A stretch of DNA of 64,000 bases from Rhodopseudomonas_A palustris_F. Its GTDB lineage: Bacteria > Pseudomonadota > Alphaproteobacteria > Rhizobiales > Xanthobacteraceae. Shown here in pieces: positions 45,141-54,422 of this stretch. Location of the stretch: positions 868,001 through 932,000 of the forward strand of contig NC_007925.1 in assembly GCF_000013745.1 (NCBI RefSeq), read 5' to 3'. The translations under genes and the position numbers were made by a program. The notes below the pieces were generated by a model, which was not told the origin of the DNA, made no database searches, and worked only from the letters and a program-made list of their open reading frames with translations. Position 1 is the first letter of the stretch; each line of letters opens with the position of its first letter.

Positions 45141-45244
45141 TCGAGCGGGAAGTTGCGCAGCCACGAGCTCTGGTTGTGCGGTGGCACGCACGGCAAACCG
45201 CATTTTCGCAAGTGTTTTCCAGCCCTGCCGCGCAAGATCGGCGT

Positions 45245-45259
45245 TGGCACGTTGGTTGC
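45245..45259 (+). promoter_or_regulatory. Sigma-54 (RpoN) promoter of atoDAEB
   Basis: TGGCACG-TTGG-TTGC matches the -24/-12 consensus TGGCACG-N4-TTGC at every fixed base. Transcription would start near 45271, leaving a leader of about 170 bp before atoD. Confidence 0.85.
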
Positions 45260-45439
45260 TCTGTTACTTGGGACAGATCGACCAAGCGCCAAGCGCGCAT
45301 GGATACGAGGAAGCCGAACGACACGTCCGACCGAACCATTCCTTTCTTCCCTTCTCCCTTCCCTTCGCCACTGGTCGCTCCTTCGCTTGCACGCAACGCG
45401 AACGGAGCAATTCGTCACCCCGAACAAGAAAGAGATCAA

Positions 45440-46102
45440 ATGAGCAAAGTGCTCCAAGTCGATGCCCTCGCGGCACTGATCCCAGACGGTGCAAGTATTA
45501 TGATCGGCGGATTCATGGGCGTGGGATCACCGTTGCGCATGATCGACGCGTTGATCGCGCGCGGCGCGCGCGATCTCACCATCATCGCCAATGACACGGC
45601 CCACCCGGGATTTGCCATCGGCAAGCTGATCGATGCCGGCTGCGTCTCGAAAGTCATCGCCTCGCATATCGGCCTCAACCCGGTCACGCAGAAAGCCATG
45701 ATCGCCGGCGATATCGCGGTGGAGCTGGTGCCGCAAGGTACGCTGGCCGAACGCATTCGCGCCGGCGGCTTCGGCCTCGGCGGCATCCTGACGGCCACCG
45801 GCATCGGCACCGTCGTGGAGGACGGCAAGCAAGTCATCGAGAGTGATGGCGAGGTTTACTTGCTGGAGAAGCCGTTGAAGGCCGACTTCGCGCTGGTCAA
45901 GGCGAAAACGGCGGATCACGGCGGCAACCTCGAATATTCCCTCACCGCGCGCAACTTCAACCCGATGATGCCGATGGCGGCTGCCACCGTCATCGCCGAA
46001 GTCGATCACATCGTTCCGCTGGGCGGCATGCCGCCCGATAACGTCGTCACGCCGGGTGTGCTGGTGGACTACCTCGTTGCCAAGGAGGCTTCCCATGGAT
46101 GA
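45440..46102 (+). CDS. atoD: CoA transferase subunit A (acetoacetate/succinyl-CoA type, AtoD)
   Basis: The 220-aa protein begins MSKVLQVDALAALIPDGASI and has the CoA-transferase subunit A marks IGGFMGVGSPLRMIDALI (residues about 21-38) and GVLVDYLV near the end. It pairs with the next gene to transfer CoA from acetyl-CoA or succinyl-CoA to acetoacetate or short-chain acids. The start at 45440 agrees with the length of E. coli AtoD. It follows the sigma-54 promoter. Confidence 0.95.
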   Translation: MSKVLQVDALAALIPDGASIMIGGFMGVGSPLRMIDALIARGARDLTIIANDTAHPGFAIGKLIDAGCVSKVIASHIGLNPVTQKAMIAGDIAVELVPQGTLAERIRAGGFGLGGILTATGIGTVVEDGKQVIESDGEVYLLEKPLKADFALVKAKTADHGGNLEYSLTARNFNPMMPMAAATVIAEVDHIVPLGGMPPDNVVTPGVLVDYLVAKEASHG

Positions 46103-46751
46103 AAAAACTCTGATCGCCCGTCGCGTTGCACAGGAGATGAAGTCCGGCAACCTGGTCAATCTCGGCATCGGCTTGCCGACGCTGGTCACGCGCTATCTGC
46201 CGGCCGGCGTGAACGTGATGTTCCAATCCGAGAACGGCATCATCGGCATGTCGATGGGGCCTGAGCCGGGGTTGGTACACGAAGATCTCAGCGACGCCGG
46301 CGGCAGTCCGATCGGCGCCGTTCCGGGAGCAGCTGTGTTCGACAGCGCCACCTCGTTCGGACTGATCCGCGGCGGCCATCTCGACGTCACCGTGCTCGGC
46401 GGCCTGCAGGTCGATCAACGCGGGCAACTCGCCAACTGGATGGTGCCCGGCAAGATGGTGCCCGGCATGGGCGGCGCGATGGATCTGGTCTGCGGGGCGC
46501 GGCGCGTCATCGTCGCGATGACCCACACCGCCAAGGGCGTGGCGAAGATCATCGAGCGTTGCACGCTGCCGCTGACCTCGGTGCGGCGCATCGACCTCTT
46601 GGTCACCGAACTCGCCGTCATCGTTCCCACCGCGGAAGGGCTCGTTCTGCAGGAGACCGCCCCCGGTGTGAGCGTCGAACAGGTGCTGGCCGCCACCGGC
46701 TGCAAACTGATCGTGCCCTCCGACGTCTTTGTCATGCCGATTGCTGCGTAA
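46095..46751 (+). CDS. atoA: CoA transferase subunit B (AtoA)
   Basis: The 218-aa protein starts at 46095 with AAGGAGG upstream, inside the end of atoD (8-bp overlap). The catalytic glutamate lies in QSENGIIGMSMGP (about residue 46), and GGLQVDQRGQLANWMVPGK is characteristic. With AtoD it forms the heterotetrameric CoA transferase. Confidence 0.95.
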   Translation: MDEKTLIARRVAQEMKSGNLVNLGIGLPTLVTRYLPAGVNVMFQSENGIIGMSMGPEPGLVHEDLSDAGGSPIGAVPGAAVFDSATSFGLIRGGHLDVTVLGGLQVDQRGQLANWMVPGKMVPGMGGAMDLVCGARRVIVAMTHTAKGVAKIIERCTLPLTSVRRIDLLVTELAVIVPTAEGLVLQETAPGVSVEQVLAATGCKLIVPSDVFVMPIAA

Positions 46752-46818
46752 TCCCCCGCCGCCACGACCGGCTTCGCGCCGGCGTGGCGGCCAACCTCCT
46801 CTGAGAGAGTGACCAGCC

Positions 46819-48189
46819 ATGTCCGTCAGTTCGATCGATCCTCCAGCGGCTGTGGGCCGCTTCAACCCCATCACCGCACTGTCGCGCGGGCTGACCAGCC
46901 TGGTCAGCAAATACCTACCCGACCCGCTGATCTTCGCCATCCTACTGACGATCATCGTCTTCGCCCTCGGCATTGTCCTGACCCCGACCAGTCCGCTCGC
47001 GATGGTGCAGATGTGGGGTGACGGGTTCTGGAATCTGCTCGGCTTCTCCATGCAGATGGCGCTGGTGCTGGTCACCGGCCATGCGCTCGCCTCCTCCGAT
47101 CCCGTGCACCGTGCGATGGGCTGGCTGGCGGCGTTCGCGCGCACGCCGGTGCAAGGCGTCATGCTGGTGGCTTTCTCCTCCGCGGTCGCCTGCACCATCA
47201 ACTGGGGCTTCGGCCTGGTGCTCGGCGCGATGTTCGCCCGCGAAGTGGCGCGCCGGATTCCGAAAGCCGATTATCGGCTGCTGATCGCCGCCGCCTATAT
47301 CGGCTTCATGACCTGGCATGGCGGGTTTTCCTCGTCGGTGGCGCTGGTCGCGGCGACCAAGGGCAACCCGATGGAAAAGACCGTCGGCCTCATTCCGATC
47401 GCCGATACGCTGTTCACCTCCTACAACTACTTCATCACGCTCTCCCTGATCGTGGTGCTGCCGCTGGTCTGCTGGATGATGCATCCCGCACCCAAGGACG
47501 TCGTGACCGTCGATCCTAAATTGTTGACGCCGGAAGTCAGCACCCGGCGCGAGCTCGGGCCGGACGCGACGATTGCGGAGCGGATGGAAGAGAGCCAGAT
47601 CCTCAGCTGGGTGGTCGCCGCCTTCGGCGTCGGCTACCTGTTTCTCTACTTCAGCAAGAGCGGCTTCAACATCACGGTGAACACCGTGAACCTGATGATG
47701 CTGATCGCCGGCATTGTCCTGCATCGCACCCCGATGGCCTATGCCCGCGCGGTCGCCAATGCCGCCCGCGGCACCGCGGGGATCATGATCCAGTTTCCGT
47801 TCTACGCCGGGATCCAGATCATGATGGAGCATTCCGGCCTCGGCGGGTTGATCACCAACCTGTTCGTCGAGATCGCCAACAAGGACACCTTCACGACGTT
47901 GGCCTTCCTGTCCTCCGGCCTGGTCAATTTCGCCGTGCCGTCGGGCGGCGGGCACTGGGTTGTGCAGGGCCCGTTCATCATGCCGGCTGCGCAGGCGCTC
48001 GGCGTCGATCTCGGCAAGGCGGCGATGGCCATCGCCTATGGCGAGGAGTGGATGAACATGGCGCAGCCGTTCTGGGCGCTTCCCGCGCTGGCGATCGCCG
48101 GCCTCGGAGTGCGCGACATCATGGGCTACTGCGCCACCGCGCTCGTCATCACGCTGCCGATCTTCCTCATCGGCATGTACTTCTTCTAG
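46819..48189 (+). CDS. atoE: Short-chain fatty acid transporter (AtoE)
   Basis: The 456-aa membrane protein has about 11-13 helices, and the segments DPLIFAILLTIIVFALGIVL, GFWNLLGFSMQMALVLVTGH and NFAVPSGGGHWVVQGPFIMP are those of the AtoE/short-chain fatty acid uptake family. It would import butyrate, acetoacetate or similar acids. It lies 67 bp after atoA and 18 bp before the thiolase. Confidence 0.95.
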   Translation: MSVSSIDPPAAVGRFNPITALSRGLTSLVSKYLPDPLIFAILLTIIVFALGIVLTPTSPLAMVQMWGDGFWNLLGFSMQMALVLVTGHALASSDPVHRAMGWLAAFARTPVQGVMLVAFSSAVACTINWGFGLVLGAMFAREVARRIPKADYRLLIAAAYIGFMTWHGGFSSSVALVAATKGNPMEKTVGLIPIADTLFTSYNYFITLSLIVVLPLVCWMMHPAPKDVVTVDPKLLTPEVSTRRELGPDATIAERMEESQILSWVVAAFGVGYLFLYFSKSGFNITVNTVNLMMLIAGIVLHRTPMAYARAVANAARGTAGIMIQFPFYAGIQIMMEHSGLGGLITNLFVEIANKDTFTTLAFLSSGLVNFAVPSGGGHWVVQGPFIMPAAQALGVDLGKAAMAIAYGEEWMNMAQPFWALPALAIAGLGVRDIMGYCATALVITLPIFLIGMYFF

Positions 48190-48207
48190 AACCCGCTTGG
48201 AAACATC

Positions 48208-49380
48208 ATGACCAACATCGTCATCGCCGCTGCCGCCCGCACCGCAGTCGGATCCTTCAACGGCAGCCTTGCCAGCATTCCCGCCCATGATCTCGGCGCC
48301 GCCGTGATCCGCGAGGTGCTGCTTCGCGCCAACACCGAACCGGCCGACGTGAGCGAGGTCATCCTCGGCCACGTGCTCACTGCGGGGCAGGGTCAGAACC
48401 CGGCGCGACAGGCGGCGATCGCCGCCGGCATTCCCGCCGAATCCAGCGCGTTCTGCATCAACCAGGTTTGCGGCTCCGGGTTGCGCAGCGTCGCGCTCGG
48501 TGCCCAGGCCATCCAGGCAGGCGACGCCGAGATCATGGTGGTCGGCGGCCAGGAAAGCATGAGCCTCTCCCCGCACTTCGTGCAGCTGCGCGGCGGCATC
48601 AAGATGGGCAATGCCGAACTGCAGGACACCATGATCAAGGACGGGCTGTGGGAGGCCTTCAACAACTACCATATGGGAACCACCGCAGAGAACGTCGCGC
48701 GGGCCTTTCACATCACCCGCGAGGCGCAGGACGCGTTCGCCTTGAAGTCACAGCAGAAGGCGGCAGCCGCCCAGCAGGGCGACCGTTTCCGCGACGAACT
48801 CGTTGCCGTCACCGTCAAGACCCGCAAGGGCGACGTGGTGGTCGACAGCGACGAACATCCGAAGCCCGGCACCACGGCGGAGACCCTGGCCAAGTTGCGC
48901 CCGGCTTTCGCCAAGGACGGCACGGTGACCGCCGGCAACGCCTCCGGTCTCAATGATGGCGCCGCCGCACTGGTCCTGATGCGTGAAGAGGATGCGCTCC
49001 GCCGCGGTCTGGTGCCGCTGGCTCGCATCGCATCCTGGGCAACGGCCGGCGTCGATCCCGCCATCATGGGCACTGGCCCGATCCCGGCCAGCCGCCTCGC
49101 GCTCCGCAAGGCCGGCTGGACCGTCGATGCGCTCGATCTCATCGAAGCCAACGAGGCCTTCGCCGCTCAGGCGCTGGCGGTGAACAAGGAGATGGGCTGG
49201 GATCCGGAGCGGGTCAACGTCAATGGCGGGGCGATCGCGCTCGGCCATCCGATCGGAGCCTCCGGCGCGCGCATCCTGGTCACGCTGCTCTACGAAATGC
49301 AAAAGCGCGATGCCAAGAAGGGCCTCGCCACGCTTTGCATCGGCGGCGGCATGGGCGTCGCGCTCTGCGTCGAACGCTAG
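48208..49380 (+). CDS. atoB: Acetyl-CoA C-acetyltransferase (AtoB/PhaA type thiolase)
   Basis: The 390-aa thiolase has the nucleophile in NQVCGSGLRSVALGAQAI (C about 88), the NGGAIALGHPIGASGARIL histidine site and the acid/base cysteine in TLCIGGGMG. It splits acetoacetyl-CoA to two acetyl-CoA, the final step of the ato pathway (or the reverse for PHB synthesis). The order D-A-E-B equals that of E. coli. Confidence 0.95.
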   Translation: MTNIVIAAAARTAVGSFNGSLASIPAHDLGAAVIREVLLRANTEPADVSEVILGHVLTAGQGQNPARQAAIAAGIPAESSAFCINQVCGSGLRSVALGAQAIQAGDAEIMVVGGQESMSLSPHFVQLRGGIKMGNAELQDTMIKDGLWEAFNNYHMGTTAENVARAFHITREAQDAFALKSQQKAAAAQQGDRFRDELVAVTVKTRKGDVVVDSDEHPKPGTTAETLAKLRPAFAKDGTVTAGNASGLNDGAAALVLMREEDALRRGLVPLARIASWATAGVDPAIMGTGPIPASRLALRKAGWTVDALDLIEANEAFAAQALAVNKEMGWDPERVNVNGGAIALGHPIGASGARILVTLLYEMQKRDAKKGLATLCIGGGMGVALCVER

Positions 49381-49389
49381 AGCGGCCGC

Positions 49390-49423
49390 AATTGCTCGGC
49401 AGGCCGCGGCCTGCCGAGCAATT
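49390..49423. terminator. 34-bp perfect palindrome after the ato operon
   Basis: AATTGCTCGGCAGGCCG is followed at once by its exact complement, a 17-bp stem with no spacer, nine bases after the thiolase stop. There is no T-run, so it may act as a Rho-independent-like barrier, an mRNA 3' stabiliser or a protein site. Confidence 0.6.
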
Positions 49424-49598
49424 ACTCCGCCCGCGCCGGTCACAGACCGGCTCCGCGTCGCCACCTGCGGACGCCAAAATCGCGGGATTTTGGATCGATT
49501 AGTCACGCGGAACGACCAGTAGTCCGCGATCGCTTTGTCGCGCCTGGTTTCGGCCGTCGGCCGACGTCGTTTGTCGCTATCAGCAACATGGAATCCAC

Positions 49599-50843
49599 AT
49601 GTCCTATACGTCGCAACTTGTCCTGGTGATCAATTGCGGATCCTCGTCGCTCAAATTCGCGGTGATTCCCGCGCTCGGCGGCGCGCCGCTGGCGAGCGGT
49701 CTGGCGGAATGTCTCGGGCTTGCCGAGGCGAGGCTGGTGATCAAGGCCGGCGAGACCAAGACCAGCAATTCGCTGCACGGCGGCGCCCATGACGCGGCGC
49801 TGGCGGCGATCCTGCGCTATCTCGACGAGCAAAGCCTGCTCGATCGCATCGTCGTGGTCGGGCATCGCGTCGTGCACGGCGGCGAGCGCTTCACCGCGTC
49901 CGCTTTGGTGACGCCGGAAGTTCTCGCCGACATCGAGGCGGTGTCGGCGCTGGCGCCGCTGCACGGCCCGGCCAATCTGCTCGGCATCCGCGCCTGCTCG
50001 CAAGGGTTGCCGTCGGTGCCGCAGGTGGTGGTGTTCGACACCGCGTTCCATCAGACCATGCCGTGCGCGGCATTCACCTACGCGATCCCGCAGCACCTCT
50101 ATCGCGACTTCGGCGTGCGGCGTTACGGCTTCCACGGCACCTCGCATCGCTACGTCGCGCGCCAGGCGGTCGAGCTGCTGCGGCTCGATCCGCAGGATCA
50201 TGGCATCGTCATCGCGCATCTCGGCAACGGCGCCTCGGCCACCGCGGTCAGCAACGGCGAGAGCGTCGACACCACGATGGGGATGACCCCGATCGAGGGC
50301 CTGGTGATGGGCACCCGCTGCGGCGACATCGACTTCGGCGCGGTGGCGCATATCGCCCGCACCGCGCGGCTCAGCCTCGACGAGGTCGACGCCATGCTCA
50401 ATAAAGAAAGCGGGCTGCTCGGCATTTCCGAACTGTCGAGCGACTGCCGCACGCTGGAGCAGGCCGCCAAATCCGGCCACGCCGGCGCCATCCTGGCGCT
50501 CGATGTGTTCGTGCACCGGCTGGCGCGCCACATCGGCGGGCTCGCCGCCTCGCTGGATAATTTCGACGCCTTGGTGTTCACCGGCGGCATCGGCGAGAAC
50601 TCGGCGCTGATCCGCGCCAAGACCATCGAGAGCCTGCGGGTGTTCGGCTTCACGCTGAACCGCGAGGCCAACGAGCGGATGTTCGGCGGCCGTTCCGGCC
50701 GGATCAGCCGCAGCCGACGGCCGACCGCCGTCGTCATTCCCACCGATGAAGAAGGCCTGATCGCCAACGACGCCGCGACCCTGGTCGGGATTTTCCCCGC
50801 GACCGGCGTTGCCGCGCAGTCCCACGACCTTCACTTCGCCTGA
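49599..50843 (+). CDS. ackA: Acetate kinase
   Basis: The 414-aa ASKHA kinase shows LVINCGSSSLKF (residues about 7-18), GHRVVHGGERFT (about 88), RRYGFHGTSHRYVARQ (about 175-190) and VFTGGIGENSALIR (about 325). It interconverts acetyl phosphate and acetate. pta follows 43 bp downstream on the same strand; both would handle acetyl-CoA from the ato pathway. Confidence 0.97.
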   Translation: MSYTSQLVLVINCGSSSLKFAVIPALGGAPLASGLAECLGLAEARLVIKAGETKTSNSLHGGAHDAALAAILRYLDEQSLLDRIVVVGHRVVHGGERFTASALVTPEVLADIEAVSALAPLHGPANLLGIRACSQGLPSVPQVVVFDTAFHQTMPCAAFTYAIPQHLYRDFGVRRYGFHGTSHRYVARQAVELLRLDPQDHGIVIAHLGNGASATAVSNGESVDTTMGMTPIEGLVMGTRCGDIDFGAVAHIARTARLSLDEVDAMLNKESGLLGISELSSDCRTLEQAAKSGHAGAILALDVFVHRLARHIGGLAASLDNFDALVFTGGIGENSALIRAKTIESLRVFGFTLNREANERMFGGRSGRISRSRRPTAVVIPTDEEGLIANDAATLVGIFPATGVAAQSHDLHFA

Positions 50844-50886
50844 TCGCTCAGGCGCCCAGCACTGTCGCTCGTCGATCGATCACCGG

Positions 50887-53034
50887 ATGACTGCCATGAA
50901 CACGCTCCCCCGCCATCGCACCTTCTATCTCGTTCCGGTGTCCCGCGACGCGGGGCTCACCTCCGTGATGCTGGGGCTGGTCAGGGCCCTGCAACTCACC
51001 GGCGTGCGGGTCGGCGTGGTCAAGCCGGTCGCGCAGCCCGAGGCGCATGCCGGCGATCTCGATCTGGCGCCGCATTTTGCCCGCACTCTGTGCGGGGCCG
51101 CCGCGCCGGATCCGATCGCGTTCGATCATGCCGCCGAGATGGTGCGCTCCGGCCAGCTCGGCGGGCTGATGGAAGAAGTGGTGTCGATGGTGGAAACCGT
51201 GCGCGCCGATTGCGACGTGGTGATCGTCGAGGGGCTGATCCCCGACGTCGATTTCCAGATCGCCACGCGGCTCAACATCGAGATCATCCGCTCGCTCGGC
51301 GCCGATCTCATTCCGGTGTTGGCCGGCGGCGCGCACAGCGCGGCGGCGCTGGCCGCGAAGGCCGCCGCCGCCGCCGAGCAATATGGCGACGATGGCCGTC
51401 GGCCGATCGCCGGCCTGTTGATCAACCGCTGCGCCGACGCCGCGGCGGCGACGGCGTTGTCCGCGCTCGGCGCGCTGACGCTGAAGGGCTCGGCGACGCC
51501 GGTGCGGATTCTCGCCGCGGTGCCGAGCGCCGCGCATCTGCGCGCGCCGCGGCTGATCGACATCGCCGAGGATCTTGGGCTGAGCATCCTCAACCGCGGC
51601 GACATCGAGAGCTCGCGGGTGCAGACCGTGGTGGTCGCCGCGCGCTCGGCGGAGAAGCTGCTCGGCGATCTGCGCCCCGGAACCCTGGTGGTGACGCCGG
51701 CCGATCGCAGCGACGCCATCCTCGCAACAGCGTTAGTCGCGCAGCGCGGCATGCCGCTGGCCGGCTTCGTGTTCACCTGCGGCGGGCGTCCGGCGCCCGA
51801 GGTCGCGGCGGTGCTGGCGGCGGCGCCGCTCGATCGGCTGGCGCTGCTCTGCACCGAGGATGATACGTTTATCACCGCCTCGAAGCTCGCCAACCTGTCG
51901 GCGCACGTCAACCGCGCCGATGCCGACCGCATGGAGCGGGTGATCTCGTTCATCGCCGAGCAGGTCGACACCGCGCCGTTGGCGGATCGTCTCAACCTGC
52001 CGGTCGACGGCTTGATGCCGCCGCCGGTGTTCCGGCATCGCATGGTCGAGCGCGCGCGTGCGGCGAGCCGCCGCATCGTGCTGCCCGAGGGCGAAGAGCC
52101 GCGCACCATCCGCGCCGCCGCGATCTGCGCCGAGAAGCGCATCGCCCGCTGCGTGCTGCTGGGCGCGCCGGACCGCATCCGCGAGGTTGCCGCGGCGCAC
52201 GGCATCGACCTGCCGGACAGCGTCGAGATCGTCGACGCCGAGCAGCAGCGCGGCCGCTACGTCGCGCCGCTGGTGGAGCGGCGCAAGGCCAAGGGCCTCA
52301 CCAAGCTGCAGGCCGAGATCATGCTGGAAGATGCCGTGGTGCTCGGCACCATGATGTTGGCGGAAGACGACGTCGACGGGCTGGTGTCCGGCGCCATTCA
52401 CACCACCGCCTCGACGGTGCGTCCCGCGCTGCAGCTGATCAAGACCGCGCCGGGATCGAGCATCGTCTCCAGCGTGTTCTTCATGCTGATGCCGGACCAG
52501 GTCTTGGTCTATGGCGACTGCGCGATCAACCCGGATCCGACCGCCGACGAACTCGCCGAGATCGCGATCCAGTCCGCCGACTCCGCCGCGGCGTTCGGCA
52601 TCGAGCCGCGGGTGGCGATGATCTCGTATTCGACCGGCGCGTCCGGCGCCGGCGAGGACGTCGACAAGGTGCGCCGCGCCACCGACAAGGTGCGGGCGCT
52701 GCGCCCGGATCTGATCGTCGACGGCCCGATCCAATACGACGCCGCCACGGTGGCGAGCGTCGGCCGGCAGAAGGCGCCGGGCGGCCCGCTCGACGGTCGC
52801 GCCAACGTCTTCATCTTCCCCGACCTCAACACCGGCAACACCACCTACAAGGCGGTGCAGCGCTCGGCCAACGTCATCTCGGTCGGCCCGATGCTGCAGG
52901 GGCTGCGCAAGCCGGTCAACGACCTGTCGCGCGGCGCGCTGGTCGACGACATCGTCTACACCATCGCGCTCACCGCGATCCAAGCCGCCGCCCGCGACGC
53001 CGACAACCGGCCCGCCGCCGCAGCAGCGGAGTGA
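50887..53034 (+). CDS. pta: Phosphate acetyltransferase, long form
   Basis: The protein of about 715 aa has the long, E. coli-like Pta layout: an N-terminal P-loop-like domain (residues about 1-200, FYLVPVSRDAGLTSVMLGLV), a DRTGG domain (about 215-325) and the PTA_PTB catalytic domain (about 385-705, with VLPEGEEPRTIRAA and YDAATV). It converts acetyl-CoA and phosphate to acetyl phosphate. The start could also be 50896 (nine bases later), which is preceded by GGAT. Confidence 0.96.
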   Translation: MTAMNTLPRHRTFYLVPVSRDAGLTSVMLGLVRALQLTGVRVGVVKPVAQPEAHAGDLDLAPHFARTLCGAAAPDPIAFDHAAEMVRSGQLGGLMEEVVSMVETVRADCDVVIVEGLIPDVDFQIATRLNIEIIRSLGADLIPVLAGGAHSAAALAAKAAAAAEQYGDDGRRPIAGLLINRCADAAAATALSALGALTLKGSATPVRILAAVPSAAHLRAPRLIDIAEDLGLSILNRGDIESSRVQTVVVAARSAEKLLGDLRPGTLVVTPADRSDAILATALVAQRGMPLAGFVFTCGGRPAPEVAAVLAAAPLDRLALLCTEDDTFITASKLANLSAHVNRADADRMERVISFIAEQVDTAPLADRLNLPVDGLMPPPVFRHRMVERARAASRRIVLPEGEEPRTIRAAAICAEKRIARCVLLGAPDRIREVAAAHGIDLPDSVEIVDAEQQRGRYVAPLVERRKAKGLTKLQAEIMLEDAVVLGTMMLAEDDVDGLVSGAIHTTASTVRPALQLIKTAPGSSIVSSVFFMLMPDQVLVYGDCAINPDPTADELAEIAIQSADSAAAFGIEPRVAMISYSTGASGAGEDVDKVRRATDKVRALRPDLIVDGPIQYDAATVASVGRQKAPGGPLDGRANVFIFPDLNTGNTTYKAVQRSANVISVGPMLQGLRKPVNDLSRGALVDDIVYTIALTAIQAAARDADNRPAAAAAE

Positions 53035-53327
53035 GGCGCAGGCCATGCTTGAGACAGGAAAGCGATGATCCAGCGTCGATCCCGGATCGCGCGGACCACC
53101 AGACCGAAGGGTCAAGCGACAGAACCGACGTGATTACGAAAGATGCGCTCGTTCACCCGGGCGGGCGGTTTAGCCCTCCTTCATGACAAGGATCAATCCG
53201 CCGCCAAGCTCCATCCGCTATTGCTAGATTTCAATCCTGGTCGTTCCAGAAGTGAGGGATCTGATTTACAACGATTTCGTCGATCTGCGACGCACTCAAC
53301 GCATATGCGAGAGAGCAACTGTTCATC
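53035..53327. other. Intergenic region between pta and LysR
   Basis: No coding region with a ribosome binding site is visible in these 293 bp. The last 80 bases are more AT-rich and probably hold the promoter of the LysR gene. Confidence 0.4.
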
Positions 53328-54422
53328 ATGACGTTTCCTCCCAGCTTCCGGCAGGTTCGCGCCTTTCTGGCGCTCGCGCGACACCTGAAATTCACCAGTG
53401 CGGCCCAAGAACTGAATGTCTCGCAGCCCACGCTGACGGTGCAGATCAATCAGTTAGAGCAACAGCTCGGCATCCGGCTGTTCGATCGCGACAAACGCCG
53501 GGTCGAACTGACGCCGGCCGGCCGCAACATATTGCCGCTGATGGAACGTCTGTCCTTGAACATGGACGAGGTTCTGTTGGCCGCGTCGGATCTCACCTAT
53601 GCCAAGCGCGGAATTATCAGGGTGGCGGCGCTGCCCTCGGTGGCCGCCAGTTTTCTGCCGCGCGGGATCAAGGACTTTCGCGAGCAAAATCCAGGCATCA
53701 TCATCGACGTCTGGGACGTGGTCGGCGAAGAGATCATCAAGCTGGTGAAGGCCGAGGAAGTCGATTTTGGCATTGGCACCCATTTCAGCGCCGACAAAAG
53801 CATCAAAGTGCAGGACTATTTGTCCGATAGTCTGTGCGCATTCTTCCCCGTCGAGCATCCTTTGAATACAGCTGCATCGGTCGTGTACGTCAGAGACGTC
53901 GCATCCTGTCCACTCGTTGTGACGCGGAAAAACAGTAGCGTCAGGGTGTTGTTCGAGCGCTCCATGGCGCGAGAAGGCTGCGAACTGAATATCGTCATGG
54001 AGACCAATTACATGTCGACGGCGCTCAGCATGGCACGAGCCGGTGTCGGCGTCGCCATTCTGCCGTCCACGGCCGTCGAAGCGGGGAACATGGCCGGCCT
54101 CAGCTTCAAACCCATCGATCCACCCCATTTCAATCGCCGTGTCGGCATCATCTGCAAGGCCGATCGCACGCTGCAGCCTATTGCCAGTCACTTCGTCGAG
54201 GAATTGCTCAGGATGACGCCGCTTCGTGCGGACAATGGCTTCAAGGACCTCCGCCGGTTCGGCGCGTGGTCGGAACCATGCGCATTCGACGAAAATGCTG
54301 ACCTCGCAGCAACCTGGCAAGGGCAGCCGTGTTCGATTACATCGCCCGCGTCCTCGGCGCCGTACGGCGCCATCGAAGATCATATGCCTCATCACTTGCG
54401 TTCGAGCGGAACGTCGGACTAG
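53328..54422 (+). CDS. LysR family transcriptional regulator with unusual C-terminal extension
   Basis: The 364-aa protein has a normal LysR part: helix-turn-helix (FTSAAQELNVSQPTLTVQIN, residues about 22-41) and substrate domain to about 300. About 60 further residues after NGFKDL are of low similarity to the family and rich in Ala, Ser and Pro. The TAG stop directly abuts the MITE-like element at 54423, so the extension may be read-through of former intergenic DNA. No obvious divergent target is adjacent; the LIV transporter operon 580 bp downstream is a candidate. Confidence 0.88.
   Translation: MTFPPSFRQVRAFLALARHLKFTSAAQELNVSQPTLTVQINQLEQQLGIRLFDRDKRRVELTPAGRNILPLMERLSLNMDEVLLAASDLTYAKRGIIRVAALPSVAASFLPRGIKDFREQNPGIIIDVWDVVGEEIIKLVKAEEVDFGIGTHFSADKSIKVQDYLSDSLCAFFPVEHPLNTAASVVYVRDVASCPLVVTRKNSSVRVLFERSMAREGCELNIVMETNYMSTALSMARAGVGVAILPSTAVEAGNMAGLSFKPIDPPHFNRRVGIICKADRTLQPIASHFVEELLRMTPLRADNGFKDLRRFGAWSEPCAFDENADLAATWQGQPCSITSPASSAPYGAIEDHMPHHLRSSGTSD

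Noticed and set aside
45179..45193. A second TGGCACG motif as sigma-54 promoter
   Set aside because: TGGCACGCACGGCAAAC has no GC at the -12 position with the correct spacing, so only the element at 45245 fits.
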